DNA of 64,000 nt from NCBI GenBank assembly GCA_024707145.1, contig JANQAI010000008.1, positions 248,001-312,000 of the forward strand, in the 5' to 3' direction. The number at the start of each line of letters is the position of its first letter. Within the stretch, counting starts at the first letter, position 1. The notes under the pieces are model-generated. The model was not told the DNA's origin. It saw only the letters and a list, made by a program, of their open reading frames with translations, and did no database searches. A program made the translations under genes and the position numbers. Positions 28,659-37,851 of the stretch are shown one piece after another. The DNA comes from Magnetospirillum sp. (lineage in GTDB: Bacteria > Pseudomonadota > Alphaproteobacteria > Rhodospirillales > Magnetospirillaceae).

Positions 28659-29252
28659 ATGCAGTTCAAATCCGTGGAGGCCTATCTCGAGGCCCTGAAA
28701 CAGGATCCCTCGCTGGCCATGATCCCGCTGGGCATGGTGGCCGAGTGGAAAGGCATCAGCCGCTCGGCGGTGGCCGATCAGATCAAGACGGGACGGTTGG
28801 AGGGTATGGCGGTGAAAGGCCGGCGCAAGACTTGGCGCGGCGTCACCCCCAAGGCCCTGTTCGCCCAGGCCGAGGCCGTGGAGAGCGGCCAGCGCGAGCA
28901 ACGCCGGCTGGTGTTGCGCGTGCTGTCGAAGGCGGCAGCCGAGGGCCGCCTGATCACCTATGGCGAGGTGATGGCCCCCGTCGGCATGGCCCCCAGCAAT
29001 CCACGCCACCGCGCCGCCATCGGCAACCTGCTGTCGGACCTGTCGCGCGACAGCCTCCAGCGCCATGGCTTCCTGCTGTCGGCCATCGTGGTGCAGAAGG
29101 GCTCGCGCCGGCCCAACGCGCAGTTCTTCACCCTGGCGCGCGAACTGGGGAGCCAGCCCGACGGCGAGGAACCCGACGCGTTCTGGCGTGGCCAATGCGA
29201 CAAGGTGTTCGCCAGCTTCCGCGTCACCACGCCCACGGAGATCGCGGAATAG
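28659..29252 (+). CDS. protein with ATL/methyltransferase-like winged-helix domain
   Basis: A 197-residue protein with AGGGGGAGG upstream of the ATG at 28659. Residues 20-65 resemble a helix-turn-helix with EWKGISRSAVADQI. Residues 85-165 (RVLSKAAAEGRLITYGEVM, then NPRHRAAIGNLLSDLSR and LSAIVVQKGSRRPNAQFF) resemble the DNA-binding domain of O6-alkylguanine methyltransferase-like (ATL) proteins, but without the PCHR cysteine active site. It may be a DNA-binding protein; its target is unknown. It is divergent from the GntR gene and convergent with the polyamine transporter. Confidence 0.62.
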   Translation: MQFKSVEAYLEALKQDPSLAMIPLGMVAEWKGISRSAVADQIKTGRLEGMAVKGRRKTWRGVTPKALFAQAEAVESGQREQRRLVLRVLSKAAAEGRLITYGEVMAPVGMAPSNPRHRAAIGNLLSDLSRDSLQRHGFLLSAIVVQKGSRRPNAQFFTLARELGSQPDGEEPDAFWRGQCDKVFASFRVTTPTEIAE

Positions 29253-29255
29253 GCC

Positions 29256-30050
29256 TTAACCGGCCTTCTTGCTGGACAGACGCCACGCGGCGAGGATGAT
29301 TACCGCCACCACGCAGACGATGATGGTGCCGAGCGCGTTGACCTGGGGCGACACGCCCAGGCGCACCGAGGAGAACACCTCGATGGGCAGGGTGGTGGCG
29401 CCGGGGCCCGAGACGAACTGGGCCACCACCACGTCGTCCAGCGACAGGGTGAAGGCCAGCAGCCAACCCGCCGCCAGCGAGGGCGCGATGACCGGCAGGG
29501 TGATCAGGAAGAACACCTTAAGCGGCCGCGCGCCCAGGTCCAGGGCGGCTTCTTCCAGGCTCTCGTCCATCTGCGCCAAGCGCGAGCGCACCACCACGGT
29601 GGCATAGGCCATGCCCACGGTGGTGTGGGCGATGGCGATGGTGGCGAAACCACGCCCGTCGGGCCAGCCGATGGCCTGCTCCAGCGACACGAACAGCAGC
29701 AGCATGGCCAGGCCCAGGATGACTTCCGGCATCACCAGCGGCGCCGCGATCAGGCCGTTGAAGAGCAGCCGGCCGCGGAACCTGCCGAAGCGCACCAGCA
29801 CCACGGCGGCCAGCGTGCCCAGGACCAGGGCGGCGGTGGCGCTGGTGGCGGCCACCTTGAGCGACAGCCAGGCGGCGCTGAGGAAGGCCTCGTTGCGCGC
29901 CAGTTCGCCATACCATTTGGTGGAAAAGCCGCCCCAGACGTTGACGATGCGCGAGGCGTTGAACGACCACACCACCAGCAGCGCGATGGGCATGTAGAGG
30001 AAGGCGTAGCCGAAGCTCAGCGCCGACAGCAGGAAGACCGAGCGCCTCAC
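29256..30050 (-). CDS. potI: polyamine ABC transporter permease (PotC/PotI type)
   Basis: A 264-residue inner-membrane permease with about six helices. The signature EAA loop reads EEAALDLGARPLKVFFLITLP, where the ATPase docks. The start is GTG at 30050, sharing GTGA with the stop of the first permease; the longer open frame seen upstream is a shadow of that gene. Together with the second permease, ATPase and binding protein it forms a putrescine/spermidine importer. Confidence 0.9.
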   Translation of the reverse strand: MRRSVFLLSALSFGYAFLYMPIALLVVWSFNASRIVNVWGGFSTKWYGELARNEAFLSAAWLSLKVAATSATAALVLGTLAAVVLVRFGRFRGRLLFNGLIAAPLVMPEVILGLAMLLLFVSLEQAIGWPDGRGFATIAIAHTTVGMAYATVVVRSRLAQMDESLEEAALDLGARPLKVFFLITLPVIAPSLAAGWLLAFTLSLDDVVVAQFVSGPGATTLPIEVFSSVRLGVSPQVNALGTIIVCVVAVIILAAWRLSSKKAG

Positions 30051-30916
30051 GCCGCGTCCTCCCCCTGGTCGAGCTTGGACTGCCATTTCTGGAACAGGGC
30101 GATGGGCACCGCCAGCGCCGCCAGCATGGCCACCGCCAGCGCCGCGGCAGAGGGCCAGTCGCGGTTCAGGGCGAACATGTCCCACAGCGCCTTGCCCAGC
30201 ATCTGGGTGTCGCCGCCGCCCAGCAGATCGGGGATGACGTACTCGCCCACCGCCGGCACGAACACCAGCAGCGACCCGGCGACGATGCCCGGCAGGGACA
30301 GCGGCAGGGTCACCGAGACGAAGGCGCGGATGGGCCTGGCCCCGAGGTCGGCGGCCGCCTCCAGCAGGGAGGGATCCAGCTTCTCCAGGGTAGCGTAGAG
30401 CGGCAGGACCATGAACGGCAGATAGGAATAGACGATGCCGACATAGACGGCGATGTCGGTGTTGAGGATGACCAGCGGTTCCGAGATCACGCCGGCCCAC
30501 ATGAGGAAGCCGTTCAGCAGTCCCTCGTCCTTGAGGATGCCCATCCAGGCGTAGACGCGGATCAGGAACGAGGTCCAGAACGGCAGGATGACCAGCAGCA
30601 GCAGCGGGCCGCGCCGGCTGGGCTGGGCGCGGGCGATGGCCAGCGCCATGGGATAGCCGATCAGCAGGCACAGCAGCGTGGAGATGCCGGCGATGGTCAG
30701 CGACTGGAAATAGGCGCCCACATAGAGATCGTCCTCGAACAGCAGGACGAAGTTGTTGAAGGTGGCGCGGATACCGACGAAGGCGCCGTCGGCGAATTCC
30801 AGCAGCGGCTCGTAGGGCGGCACGCCGACGCGGATTTCCGAAATGGAGATCTTGGCGACGATGAGCAGCGGAACCAGGAAGAACACCAGCAGCCAGACAT
30901 AGGGAATGCCCAGCAC
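30047..30916 (-). CDS. potH: polyamine ABC transporter permease (PotB/PotH type)
   Basis: A 289-residue permease from the GTG at 30916, with about six membrane helices and an EAA loop (LEAAADLGARPIRAFVSVTLP). Typical PotH proteins have extra N-terminal residues like WRHNWGRRAV; those codons are present just upstream in this frame but lack a start. If one G were missing from the G run near 30945, the true start would be GTG at 30957, which overlaps the ATPase stop by four bases as at the other junctions. I therefore suspect a small indel here. Confidence 0.88.
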   Translation of the reverse strand: MLGIPYVWLLVFFLVPLLIVAKISISEIRVGVPPYEPLLEFADGAFVGIRATFNNFVLLFEDDLYVGAYFQSLTIAGISTLLCLLIGYPMALAIARAQPSRRGPLLLLVILPFWTSFLIRVYAWMGILKDEGLLNGFLMWAGVISEPLVILNTDIAVYVGIVYSYLPFMVLPLYATLEKLDPSLLEAAADLGARPIRAFVSVTLPLSLPGIVAGSLLVFVPAVGEYVIPDLLGGGDTQMLGKALWDMFALNRDWPSAAALAVAMLAALAVPIALFQKWQSKLDQGEDAA

Positions 30917-30953
30917 CGCGCGGCGGCCCCAGTTGTGGCGCCAGCCCCCACCC

Positions 30954-32076
30954 TCACGGCAACACCACGGCGTTGCCCGGGTGCCAGGACAACACCACCT
31001 CGTCCTCCCAGGTCACCGCCGGTTCGGCCGAATGGCGCAGGTTGGCGTTGGTCACCAGCACGGTGGGACCGCCCGCCAGCTTGACGTGGTAGATGGAGAC
31101 GTCGCCCAGATAGGCGATCTCCACCACCTTGCCCTTGAGTTGGTTGACTGCGCCCGGCTGGGGCTCGCGGCTCATGGCGATCTTCTCGGGGCGCACCATG
31201 ATGGAGGCGGTCGTGCCGGCGGCCAAGCCGCCCTCCACCACCAGGGGCGCGTCGACGCCGTTGGCACGGAACACAAAGCCGCCCTGGCCCTGCTCCACCA
31301 CGCCGTCGAAGAAATTGGCGATGCCGATGAAGTCGGCCACCATGCGGTTGACCGGATATTCGTAGATTTCGTGGGGACGCCCCACCTGCAGGATCTCGCC
31401 GGCGTCCATCACCGCGATGCGGGTGGACATGGTCATGGCCTCCTCCTGGTCATGGGTGACCATGACGAAGGTGATGCCGACGCTTTCCTGGATGTTCACC
31501 AACTCGAACTGGGTCTGCTCGCGCAGCTTTCTTGTCCAGCGCGCTCAGCGGTTCGTCCAGCAACACCACCTTGGGGCGTTTGACCAGGCAGCGGGCCAGG
31601 GCCACGCGCTGGCGCTGGCCGCCCGACATCTGGTGCGGCTTGCGCTTGGCGAAATTGCCCATGCGCACCAATTCCAACGCCGCCACCACCCGCTCCCGGA
31701 TCTCGGCCTTGGGCACCCCGTCCTGCTTGAGGCCGAAGGCGATGTTCTCCTCGACCGTCATGTGCGGAAACAGGGCGTAGGACTGGAACATCATGTTGAC
31801 CGGGCGTTCGTAGGGCGGAACCCCGGTCATTTCCTCGCCGGCGATGAGGATGCGCCCATCGGTCGGCGTCTCGAACCCCGCCAGCATGCGCAAGAGCGTG
31901 GTCTTACCGCAGCCGGAAGGACCGAGGAGGGAGAAGAACTCTCCCTCCTCGATTTCCAGGTCGACCCCGGCGACCGCCGTCGCGTCACCGAATTTCTTCT
32001 TCACGCCCTCGATCCGGATGGCCGGCGGCTTGCCGGCCTTGTCCTGGTCGCGGGACGAACGAACGACGATCGCCAA
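30954..32076 (-). CDS. potA: polyamine ABC transporter ATPase, with a 1-base frameshift
   Basis: About 373 residues. The ATPase core has Walker [11 protein letters not shown]-loop [14 protein letters not shown], signature [14 protein letters not shown], Walker [13 protein letters not shown] and the His switch [13 protein letters not shown], followed by a TOBE domain ([13 protein letters not shown]). The frame breaks at about 31528-31531: the plus-strand text CAGCTTTCTTG should be CAGCTTCTTG. With one base removed the sequence reads [15 protein letters not shown], as expected in PotA/PotG. It drives uptake through the two permeases downstream. Confidence 0.9.
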
Positions 32077-32092
32077 CGTGCAGGGTCCTTAC

Positions 32093-33193
32093 TTACTTGG
32101 CAGCGCGGAATTTCGCCCAGGCGCGGGCGCGGGCGCGGTCATAGTCCTTCGAGGCCGGCGGGGCGGCGGTGAACAGCTTGGCCTTCACCTCGGCCGGCGG
32201 GAAGATCACCGGGTCGGCCTTGATCGCGGGATCGACATTGGCCAGCGAGGCGGGCACCGCGTTGGCGTAGCCGGTCTCGTTGGTGATCTCGGCGATGATG
32301 TCCGGGCGCAGGATGAAGTTGATGAAGGCCAGGGCCTCGGCCGGATGGGGCGCATCGGCGGGAACGGCCATCATGTCGATGTTGACGATGGCGCCTTCCT
32401 TCGGAATGACGATGGCGATGTTCTGCGGCTTCTTGGCTTCCTTGGCGCGGGTGCGCGACTGCACCAGGTCGCCCACATAGCCGTGGGCCAGGCAGATGTC
32501 GCCATTGGCCAGGTCGGCGCGGTACTTTTCCGAATTGACGTAGCGCAGCGACGGGCGGATGGGGGTCAGGCCCTTCATCACCTCGTTCAGCGTCTCGACG
32601 GTCTGGGTGTGCGGATCCTGGCCCTTATAGGCCAGATAGGCCGGCACCGCCTCGGTGGGGGTGTCCAGCATGGACACGCCGCAGCCCTTGATCTTGGCGA
32701 TCTCGGCGGGGTCGAACAGGATCTTCCACGAATCGACAGGAGCGTCGGGATAGGCCTTCTTCAGCTTGTCCACGTTGTAGGCCAGGCCGGTGGCCGACAT
32801 CATGTAGGGGACGCCATAGGCGTTGCCGGGGTCCACCTTGGACAGGCTTTCCATCACGGTCTTGTCCAGGCCGGCGGCGTTGGGGATCTTGGAGAGGTCG
32901 AGCTTCTGGAAGATACCGGCCTTCACCTGGACGGCGAAGAACGGCGAGGCCGACGGGAACACCACATCGTAACCGGACTTGCCGGCCATCAGCTTGGTGT
33001 CCAGCACCTCGTTGTCGCCGTAGGTGTCGTACTTGACCTTGATGCCGGTTTCCTTGGTGAACTTCTCCAAGGTGTCCTTGGCGATGTAGTCGGACCAGTT
33101 ATAGACGTTCAGCACCTTGTCTTCGGCATGGGCGGCGGTGGCGGCCAAGCCGAGCACGGCGGCGGCGGCGAAGCGGGTCAGGCGAGCGAACAT
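32093..33193 (-). CDS. potF: periplasmic polyamine-binding protein
   Basis: A 366-residue solute-binding protein of the PotF/PotD family. A signal peptide (residues 1-23, ending AATAAHA before EDKVLN) exports it. The mature start KVLNVYNWSDYIAKDT is the family hallmark; the YNWSDY tryptophan and later residues form the polyamine site. I chose the ATG at 33193 with GGGGGA upstream. It is the first gene of the transporter operon, 16 bases before the ATPase gene. The nearby gamma-glutamylputrescine-synthetase-like gene favours putrescine as substrate. Confidence 0.93.
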   Translation of the reverse strand: MFARLTRFAAAAVLGLAATAAHAEDKVLNVYNWSDYIAKDTLEKFTKETGIKVKYDTYGDNEVLDTKLMAGKSGYDVVFPSASPFFAVQVKAGIFQKLDLSKIPNAAGLDKTVMESLSKVDPGNAYGVPYMMSATGLAYNVDKLKKAYPDAPVDSWKILFDPAEIAKIKGCGVSMLDTPTEAVPAYLAYKGQDPHTQTVETLNEVMKGLTPIRPSLRYVNSEKYRADLANGDICLAHGYVGDLVQSRTRAKEAKKPQNIAIVIPKEGAIVNIDMMAVPADAPHPAEALAFINFILRPDIIAEITNETGYANAVPASLANVDPAIKADPVIFPPAEVKAKLFTAAPPASKDYDRARARAWAKFRAAK

Positions 33194-33580
33194 GTACGTC
33201 CCCCGTGTCAGTTCGTGGGTAGAACGGTCGTGGGGAGCCTCCCAGCCTCCCGACCAAGGGCCGGTATGCCGCCTAAGGGGGGCGGTGTCAACATGACTCG
33301 CGCCCCCCCGGCCCACATGTTTCCACCCCCCCTTTCCCACCCCGGATCGACGATCGCCGGGACCGTTCCGGAGACACCGAAATTACCTAGTGAAATCAAT
33401 ATACTCCGTTTGACGGCAAGCGCACCGCGACGGCGGTGCCTCCTTCCTCTGCTGACACCCCTGCCAGCCCCCTCCCGACCGCCCCTCGCCCCCGCGCCAC
33501 ATTCTCGCCACAATCGAAAGATCAAATTACAAGTATCGAAATCGCCGATGTGATGCTTACACCACGGACGAGGGCGGCCA
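33194..33580. other. 387-base intergenic region between divergent polyamine and DapB-like genes
   Basis: No convincing coding frame. It contains several C-rich runs near 33310-33345, and AT-richer stretches at 33380-33410 and 33515-33545 where promoters for the two directions are most likely. I found no clean -35/-10 pair and no long palindrome. Confidence 0.5.
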
Positions 33581-34399
33581 ATGAGAGTTGGATTGATGGG
33601 GTTCGGCAAGACCGGGCGGGCGGTATCGTCCATGCTTCTGCAATCCAGGAAGGCCAACCTGCAATGGGTGATGCGCCGATCCCGCGCGCTTGAACATCGG
33701 TCGGCGCCCGAATTCCTGGGCATCGATTCAAACGAACCCGGACGAATTCACTCGACCAGCGAGATGAAGGCGGCGGACTTGCTCGACCGCTATCCCGTCG
33801 ACGTCATCGTCGACTTTTCGTCGGAGGACGGCATCAATTACTACGGACGGGAGGCCGCGCGGCGCGGCATCGCCATCGTCAGCGCGGTGTCGAAGTACTC
33901 CGAGCAGAAACTGCGGTTCATCCGCCTGCTGTCCGGCGCCACCCGCGTCGTGCACTCGCCGAACATCACCCTGGGCGTCAACTTCCTCATCGTCGCGGCG
34001 AAGGTGCTGAAGAAGATCGCGCCCTACGTCGACATCGAGATCGTCGAGGAACACTTCAAGACGAAACCGGAAGTCTCGGGAACGGCCAAGGTGATCGCCA
34101 GCAACCTCGGGCTCGGCGACGAGGCCATCAAGACGATCCGCGCGGGCGGCATCGTCGGCGTTCACGAGATCCTGTTCGGCTTTCCCCACCAGACGGTCAG
34201 GCTGAAACACGAATCCATCGCCCGTGAAGCCTTCGGCAGCGGCATCCTGTTCGTCATCGACAACATGCCGCAGGTGCCGAACGGCCTGTTCACCGTCGAA
34301 GACCTCATGCGCCCCTATTTCAGCCTGGACGACGAGGAAGACACACCGGACGGCGGCGGCACCCTGTGGCACGAATTCCTGCATTACGTGGAAAACTGA
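33581..34399 (+). CDS. dihydrodipicolinate reductase-like (DapB-like) protein
   Basis: A 272-residue NAD(P)H-dependent reductase related to DapB. The Rossmann motif GFGKTG is at residues 7-12. The middle has HSPNITLGVNFLI, like the SPNMSLGVN of DapB, and the catalytic region reads EEHFKTKPEVSGTA, where DapB has HHRHKVDAPSGTA: the first histidine, one lysine and SGTA are kept but the second histidine and PSG proline are changed. It lies beside polyamine uptake and a glutamine-synthetase-like gene, not lysine genes, so it may act on another substrate. Base composition is ordinary. Confidence 0.72.
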   Translation: MRVGLMGFGKTGRAVSSMLLQSRKANLQWVMRRSRALEHRSAPEFLGIDSNEPGRIHSTSEMKAADLLDRYPVDVIVDFSSEDGINYYGREAARRGIAIVSAVSKYSEQKLRFIRLLSGATRVVHSPNITLGVNFLIVAAKVLKKIAPYVDIEIVEEHFKTKPEVSGTAKVIASNLGLGDEAIKTIRAGGIVGVHEILFGFPHQTVRLKHESIAREAFGSGILFVIDNMPQVPNGLFTVEDLMRPYFSLDDEEDTPDGGGTLWHEFLHYVEN

Positions 34400-34414
34400 G
34401 GCGACGCCCGCCGG

Positions 34415-35755
34415 TCAGACGTTGAGCAGCAGGTACTCGCGCTCCCAGCTCGACACCACCCGCTGGTAGGCGCCCCATTCCGCCTCTTTCACCGCCATGT
34501 AGGCGTCGCAGAAATCCTCGCCCAAAGCCTCGCGGACACTGCGGGCGCCCTTCAGCTTCTCCAGGGCGTCGTGCATGTGCCAGGGCAGCGAATGGGCGCG
34601 GGTGTAGCCCGAGCCCGACAGCGGCTCGCCGGGATCCACCTTGTTCATGATGCCGAGATAGCCGCAGGCCAGCGAGCCGGCGATGGCGAGATAGGGATTG
34701 GCGTCGGCGCCGGCCAGCCGGTTTTCCACCCGGCGCGAACTTTGCCCCGATTCCGGCACGCGCAGGCCGACGGTGCGGTTGTCGCGGCTCCAATGCAGGT
34801 TGATGGGGGCGTCGAAGTCGGGCACCAGGCGGCGGAACGAGTTCACGTTGGGGGCAAACAGCAGCATCATCTGCGGCAGGTACTTGCGCAGGCCGCCGAT
34901 GAAGTGCCGGAACATCTCGGTGTCGTTGCCGGCATCGTCGGCGAACAGGTTGCGGCCGGTGACCCGGTCCACCACGTTCTGATGGATGTGCATGGCGCTG
35001 CCCGGCTCGTTCTGCATGGGCTTGGCCATGAAGGTGGCGTAGACGCCGCGCCGCAGCGCCACCTGGCGCACGGTGCGCTTGAACAGGAACACCTGGTCGG
35101 CCAGTTCCAACGCGTCGCCGTGGTCGAAATTGACCTCCATCTGGCCATTGCCGGCCTCGTGCGACAGGGTATCCACGTCCAGCCGCATGACCTCGGCATA
35201 GGCGTAGACTTGGTCGAACAGCCCCTCGAATTCGTTGACCGCATCCACGCCATAGGCCGGACGGCCGCTTTCGGCACGGCCCGAGCGTCCCACCGGCGGC
35301 TCCAGCGGATAGTCGCTGTCGGTGTTCTGCTTGACCAGGAAGAACTCCAGTTCGGGCGCCACGATGGGGTGCCAGCCGCGGGCGTGATAGAGGCCCAGCA
35401 CCTTCTTCAGCACGTTGCGAGGCGAAATCTCCACCGGCCGGCCGTCCAGATAGGCGCAGTCGCAGATGACGCAGGCGGTGGGCTCGTCATACCACGGCAC
35501 CCGCCGGATCGTTTCGGAATCGGGACGAAGATAGACGTCGCCATTGGCGACGCTGGTGACATCCTCTTCCGGATAGTCGCCGGTGATGGTCTGGACGAAG
35601 ATGCTTTCCGGCAGGCGCAGGCCCCGGTTCTCGGCGATGGTGACGAACTTGCCCGCCGGCACGATCTTGCCGCGGGCGACGCCGGACATGTCCGGGACCA
35701 GGCATTCCACCTCGGAAGTGCCGTTGGTCTTGATCCAGTCGGAAAACACGCTCAT
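34415..35755 (-). CDS. puuA: glutamine-synthetase-like gamma-glutamylputrescine synthetase
   Basis: A 446-residue member of the glutamine synthetase superfamily, PuuA-like group. It has DMSGVARGKIV at the N-terminus, PELEFFLV, the metal-binding HEAGNGQMEVNF, GSAMHIHQNV and the ATP/glutamate region RVPESGQSSRRVENR. In polyamine catabolism PuuA joins glutamate to putrescine. Proximity to the polyamine importer supports this; another amine is possible. The ATG at 35755 gives the standard N-terminus. It ends 15 bases from the convergent DapB-like stop. Confidence 0.85.
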   Translation of the reverse strand: MSVFSDWIKTNGTSEVECLVPDMSGVARGKIVPAGKFVTIAENRGLRLPESIFVQTITGDYPEEDVTSVANGDVYLRPDSETIRRVPWYDEPTACVICDCAYLDGRPVEISPRNVLKKVLGLYHARGWHPIVAPELEFFLVKQNTDSDYPLEPPVGRSGRAESGRPAYGVDAVNEFEGLFDQVYAYAEVMRLDVDTLSHEAGNGQMEVNFDHGDALELADQVFLFKRTVRQVALRRGVYATFMAKPMQNEPGSAMHIHQNVVDRVTGRNLFADDAGNDTEMFRHFIGGLRKYLPQMMLLFAPNVNSFRRLVPDFDAPINLHWSRDNRTVGLRVPESGQSSRRVENRLAGADANPYLAIAGSLACGYLGIMNKVDPGEPLSGSGYTRAHSLPWHMHDALEKLKGARSVREALGEDFCDAYMAVKEAEWGAYQRVVSSWEREYLLLNV

Positions 35756-35975
35756 GGGGCCCCTCGGAGGCTTGCTGCAACGTCAATCCCATCATCGTGC
35801 CGCCGGCTGATGGCGAAAAGAGGGCGGCGACATCATTCCGCACAGGAAATGACTTCAACGAAATACGTAGTTGCTGCCGCAAAGCCGTGCTATTCGGTGG
35901 AACAGGTGTTGCAATAGCCGCGCCATTGAAGGACATTGGCCGCGGTTTCACGATTTTTGGCATCGCGGGCGAGCC

Positions 35976-36548
35976 ATGGGATTTTCCACGGTCCTGATCA
36001 TCAGTTTGGCGGCCGGCGTGATCCTCATCGTCGGCGGCGGCCTGATGATGTACATGGCCAACCTCGTCAAGTCCGCCTATGACATCAAGGTGCAGATCAA
36101 TACCGACGTCGAGGACCGCCTGACCAAGATGGGTGAGGACCTGGACAAGAAGTCGCGCTGGATCAAGCGCGATCTGCTTGAGGAAATCGAGAAGATCAAG
36201 GTCGCCATGCAGACCGAGAACGCGCGCAAGCTGGAGGAGCTGTGCGGCTCGCTGGTCGCCAAGGTGGACGGGTTCGAAGCGCTGCTGCGCAACGAGCGGG
36301 TGGAGTGGGTCAAGGCCATCGAGGCCGACCGCGCCGCCATCGCCGGCGTGGACGCCCGCATCAAGGCCCAGGCCAAGAAGAAGCCCGAGGAAGCCCTCAA
36401 ACTGCCCGAACCGGCTCCGGTCATCGCCGCCGAAGGGGAAGCAGCCGGCGAACCGTCCCCGCCGACAGCCGCCCCGTCGGCGCCTCCGCGCCCCGCCGGC
36501 CCCACCCCGGTCGGCGATTTCCTGCAGGAACTGGGCAGCGGCCGTTAA
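35976..36548 (+). CDS. membrane-anchored coiled-coil protein of unknown function
   Basis: A 190-residue protein. Residues 5-28 form one membrane helix (VLIISLAAGVILIVGGGLMMY). A charged, heptad-like helix covers about 30-140 with many E/K residues (LDKKSRWIKRDLLEEIEKIK), then an Ala/Pro-rich tail ending VGDFLQELGSGR. I recognise no family. It precedes the HD-GYP gene by 16 bases and is likely co-transcribed. A structural or signalling-adaptor role is guesswork. Confidence 0.7.
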   Translation: MGFSTVLIISLAAGVILIVGGGLMMYMANLVKSAYDIKVQINTDVEDRLTKMGEDLDKKSRWIKRDLLEEIEKIKVAMQTENARKLEELCGSLVAKVDGFEALLRNERVEWVKAIEADRAAIAGVDARIKAQAKKKPEEALKLPEPAPVIAAEGEAAGEPSPPTAAPSAPPRPAGPTPVGDFLQELGSGR

Positions 36549-36564
36549 AGCCCCGAGCCCCGCC

Positions 36565-37851
36565 ATGGCCGACAGCTTCCACCACCGCCTCGCCCGCCGC
36601 CTCATCATCGGCGGGCTTGCCATCGCCGCCACCCTGGGCGGCGGAGTGCTGTGGCTGGACCTGGAACGCATCGACCAGGATTTCGTCGCCATGGGCAGCG
36701 CCGAGGCGCAACGCCTGTCCGAACGCCTGCCCACCGGCCTGGACAACCTCGACCCGGCCGGACGCCAGGCGGTGGACGGCGAGCTCGACCGCTTCATCGC
36801 CGAGCGGGTGCGCAACACCAACGGCTATTTCGTGGTGGTGGAGCTGTACGACACCGCCCGGGTAATGGTGGCCGACACCGTCGCCACGGATTCCACCGAG
36901 GTGGAGAAGGCAGTGGACATTTCCATCCACCACTTCCCCAAGGAAGGCCGCACCTTGACGGCCAAGCATCTGATCGGCGGGCACATCTACCTGCAGATGG
37001 TGGGGCCGCTGACCAACGCGGCCGGCCGCCAGATCGGCTGGTTCGAGGGCGTCTACCGCATCCCCACCCCCATCCTGATCCAGGTGCTGACCCGCGGCCT
37101 GCGCGCCACCATGCTGGTGCTGGTGGCGGTGGCGGCCACCTCGGCCCTGCTCTACCCCATGCTGGCGTCGCTCAACGCCGGCCTGGTCGCCCGCTCGCGC
37201 GCCCTGCTGCACGCCAACCTGGGCACCCTGGAAGCCCTGGGCAGCGCCATCGCCAAACGCGACAGCGACACCGCCGACCACAGTTACCGGGTCACCCTGT
37301 ACGCCATCCGCCTGGCCCAAGCCGTGGGGTTGCCACCTGCCGACATGCGCGCCCTGATCAAGGGAGCGTTCCTGCACGACGTGGGCAAGATCGCCATTCC
37401 CGACGCCGTGCTGCTGAAACCGGGCAAGCTGGATGCCGACGAATTCACGATCATGCGCACCCACGTGCAGCACGGCCTGGACATCGTCGGCCGCTTCGAC
37501 TGGCTCGCCGACGCAGCGGCCGTGGTGGGCGGCCACCACGAGAAGGTGGACGGCAGCGGCTATCCCGCCGGCCTGAGGGGGGACGACATCCCCATCCCGG
37601 CACGCATCTTCGCCATCGCCGACGTGTTCGACGCCCTGACCTCGCGCCGCCCCTACAAGGAGCCCTTCCCGCTGGAACAGGCGCTCGCCATGCTGGATGA
37701 CGGGGCCGGGCATCATTTCGATGCAGCCCTGATGCGAACCTTCCGCACGCTCGCCCCCGCCCTGCACCATCATCTCGCCGGCCAGGACGAGGCCGCGCTG
37801 CAAGGCGAGCTGCGCGGCCTGACCGAGATCTATTTCGCCGGCTCCGAATGA
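36565..37851 (+). CDS. membrane HD-GYP cyclic-di-GMP phosphodiesterase
   Basis: A 428-residue protein. N-terminal helix (about 11-31), a periplasmic sensor region of about 145 residues, a second helix (about 178-205), then an HD-GYP domain. Its motifs are intact: HSYRVTLYA, the HD pair in FLHDVGKIAIPD, HVQHG, GGHHEKVDGSGYPAGL and the PIPARIFAIADVFDALTSRRPYK block. Such enzymes hydrolyse cyclic-di-GMP to GMP. Its partner is the CBS-PAS-GGDEF-EAL protein elsewhere in the window, if any. The start at 36565 is clear. Confidence 0.9.
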   Translation: MADSFHHRLARRLIIGGLAIAATLGGGVLWLDLERIDQDFVAMGSAEAQRLSERLPTGLDNLDPAGRQAVDGELDRFIAERVRNTNGYFVVVELYDTARVMVADTVATDSTEVEKAVDISIHHFPKEGRTLTAKHLIGGHIYLQMVGPLTNAAGRQIGWFEGVYRIPTPILIQVLTRGLRATMLVLVAVAATSALLYPMLASLNAGLVARSRALLHANLGTLEALGSAIAKRDSDTADHSYRVTLYAIRLAQAVGLPPADMRALIKGAFLHDVGKIAIPDAVLLKPGKLDADEFTIMRTHVQHGLDIVGRFDWLADAAAVVGGHHEKVDGSGYPAGLRGDDIPIPARIFAIADVFDALTSRRPYKEPFPLEQALAMLDDGAGHHFDAALMRTFRTLAPALHHHLAGQDEAALQGELRGLTEIYFAGSE

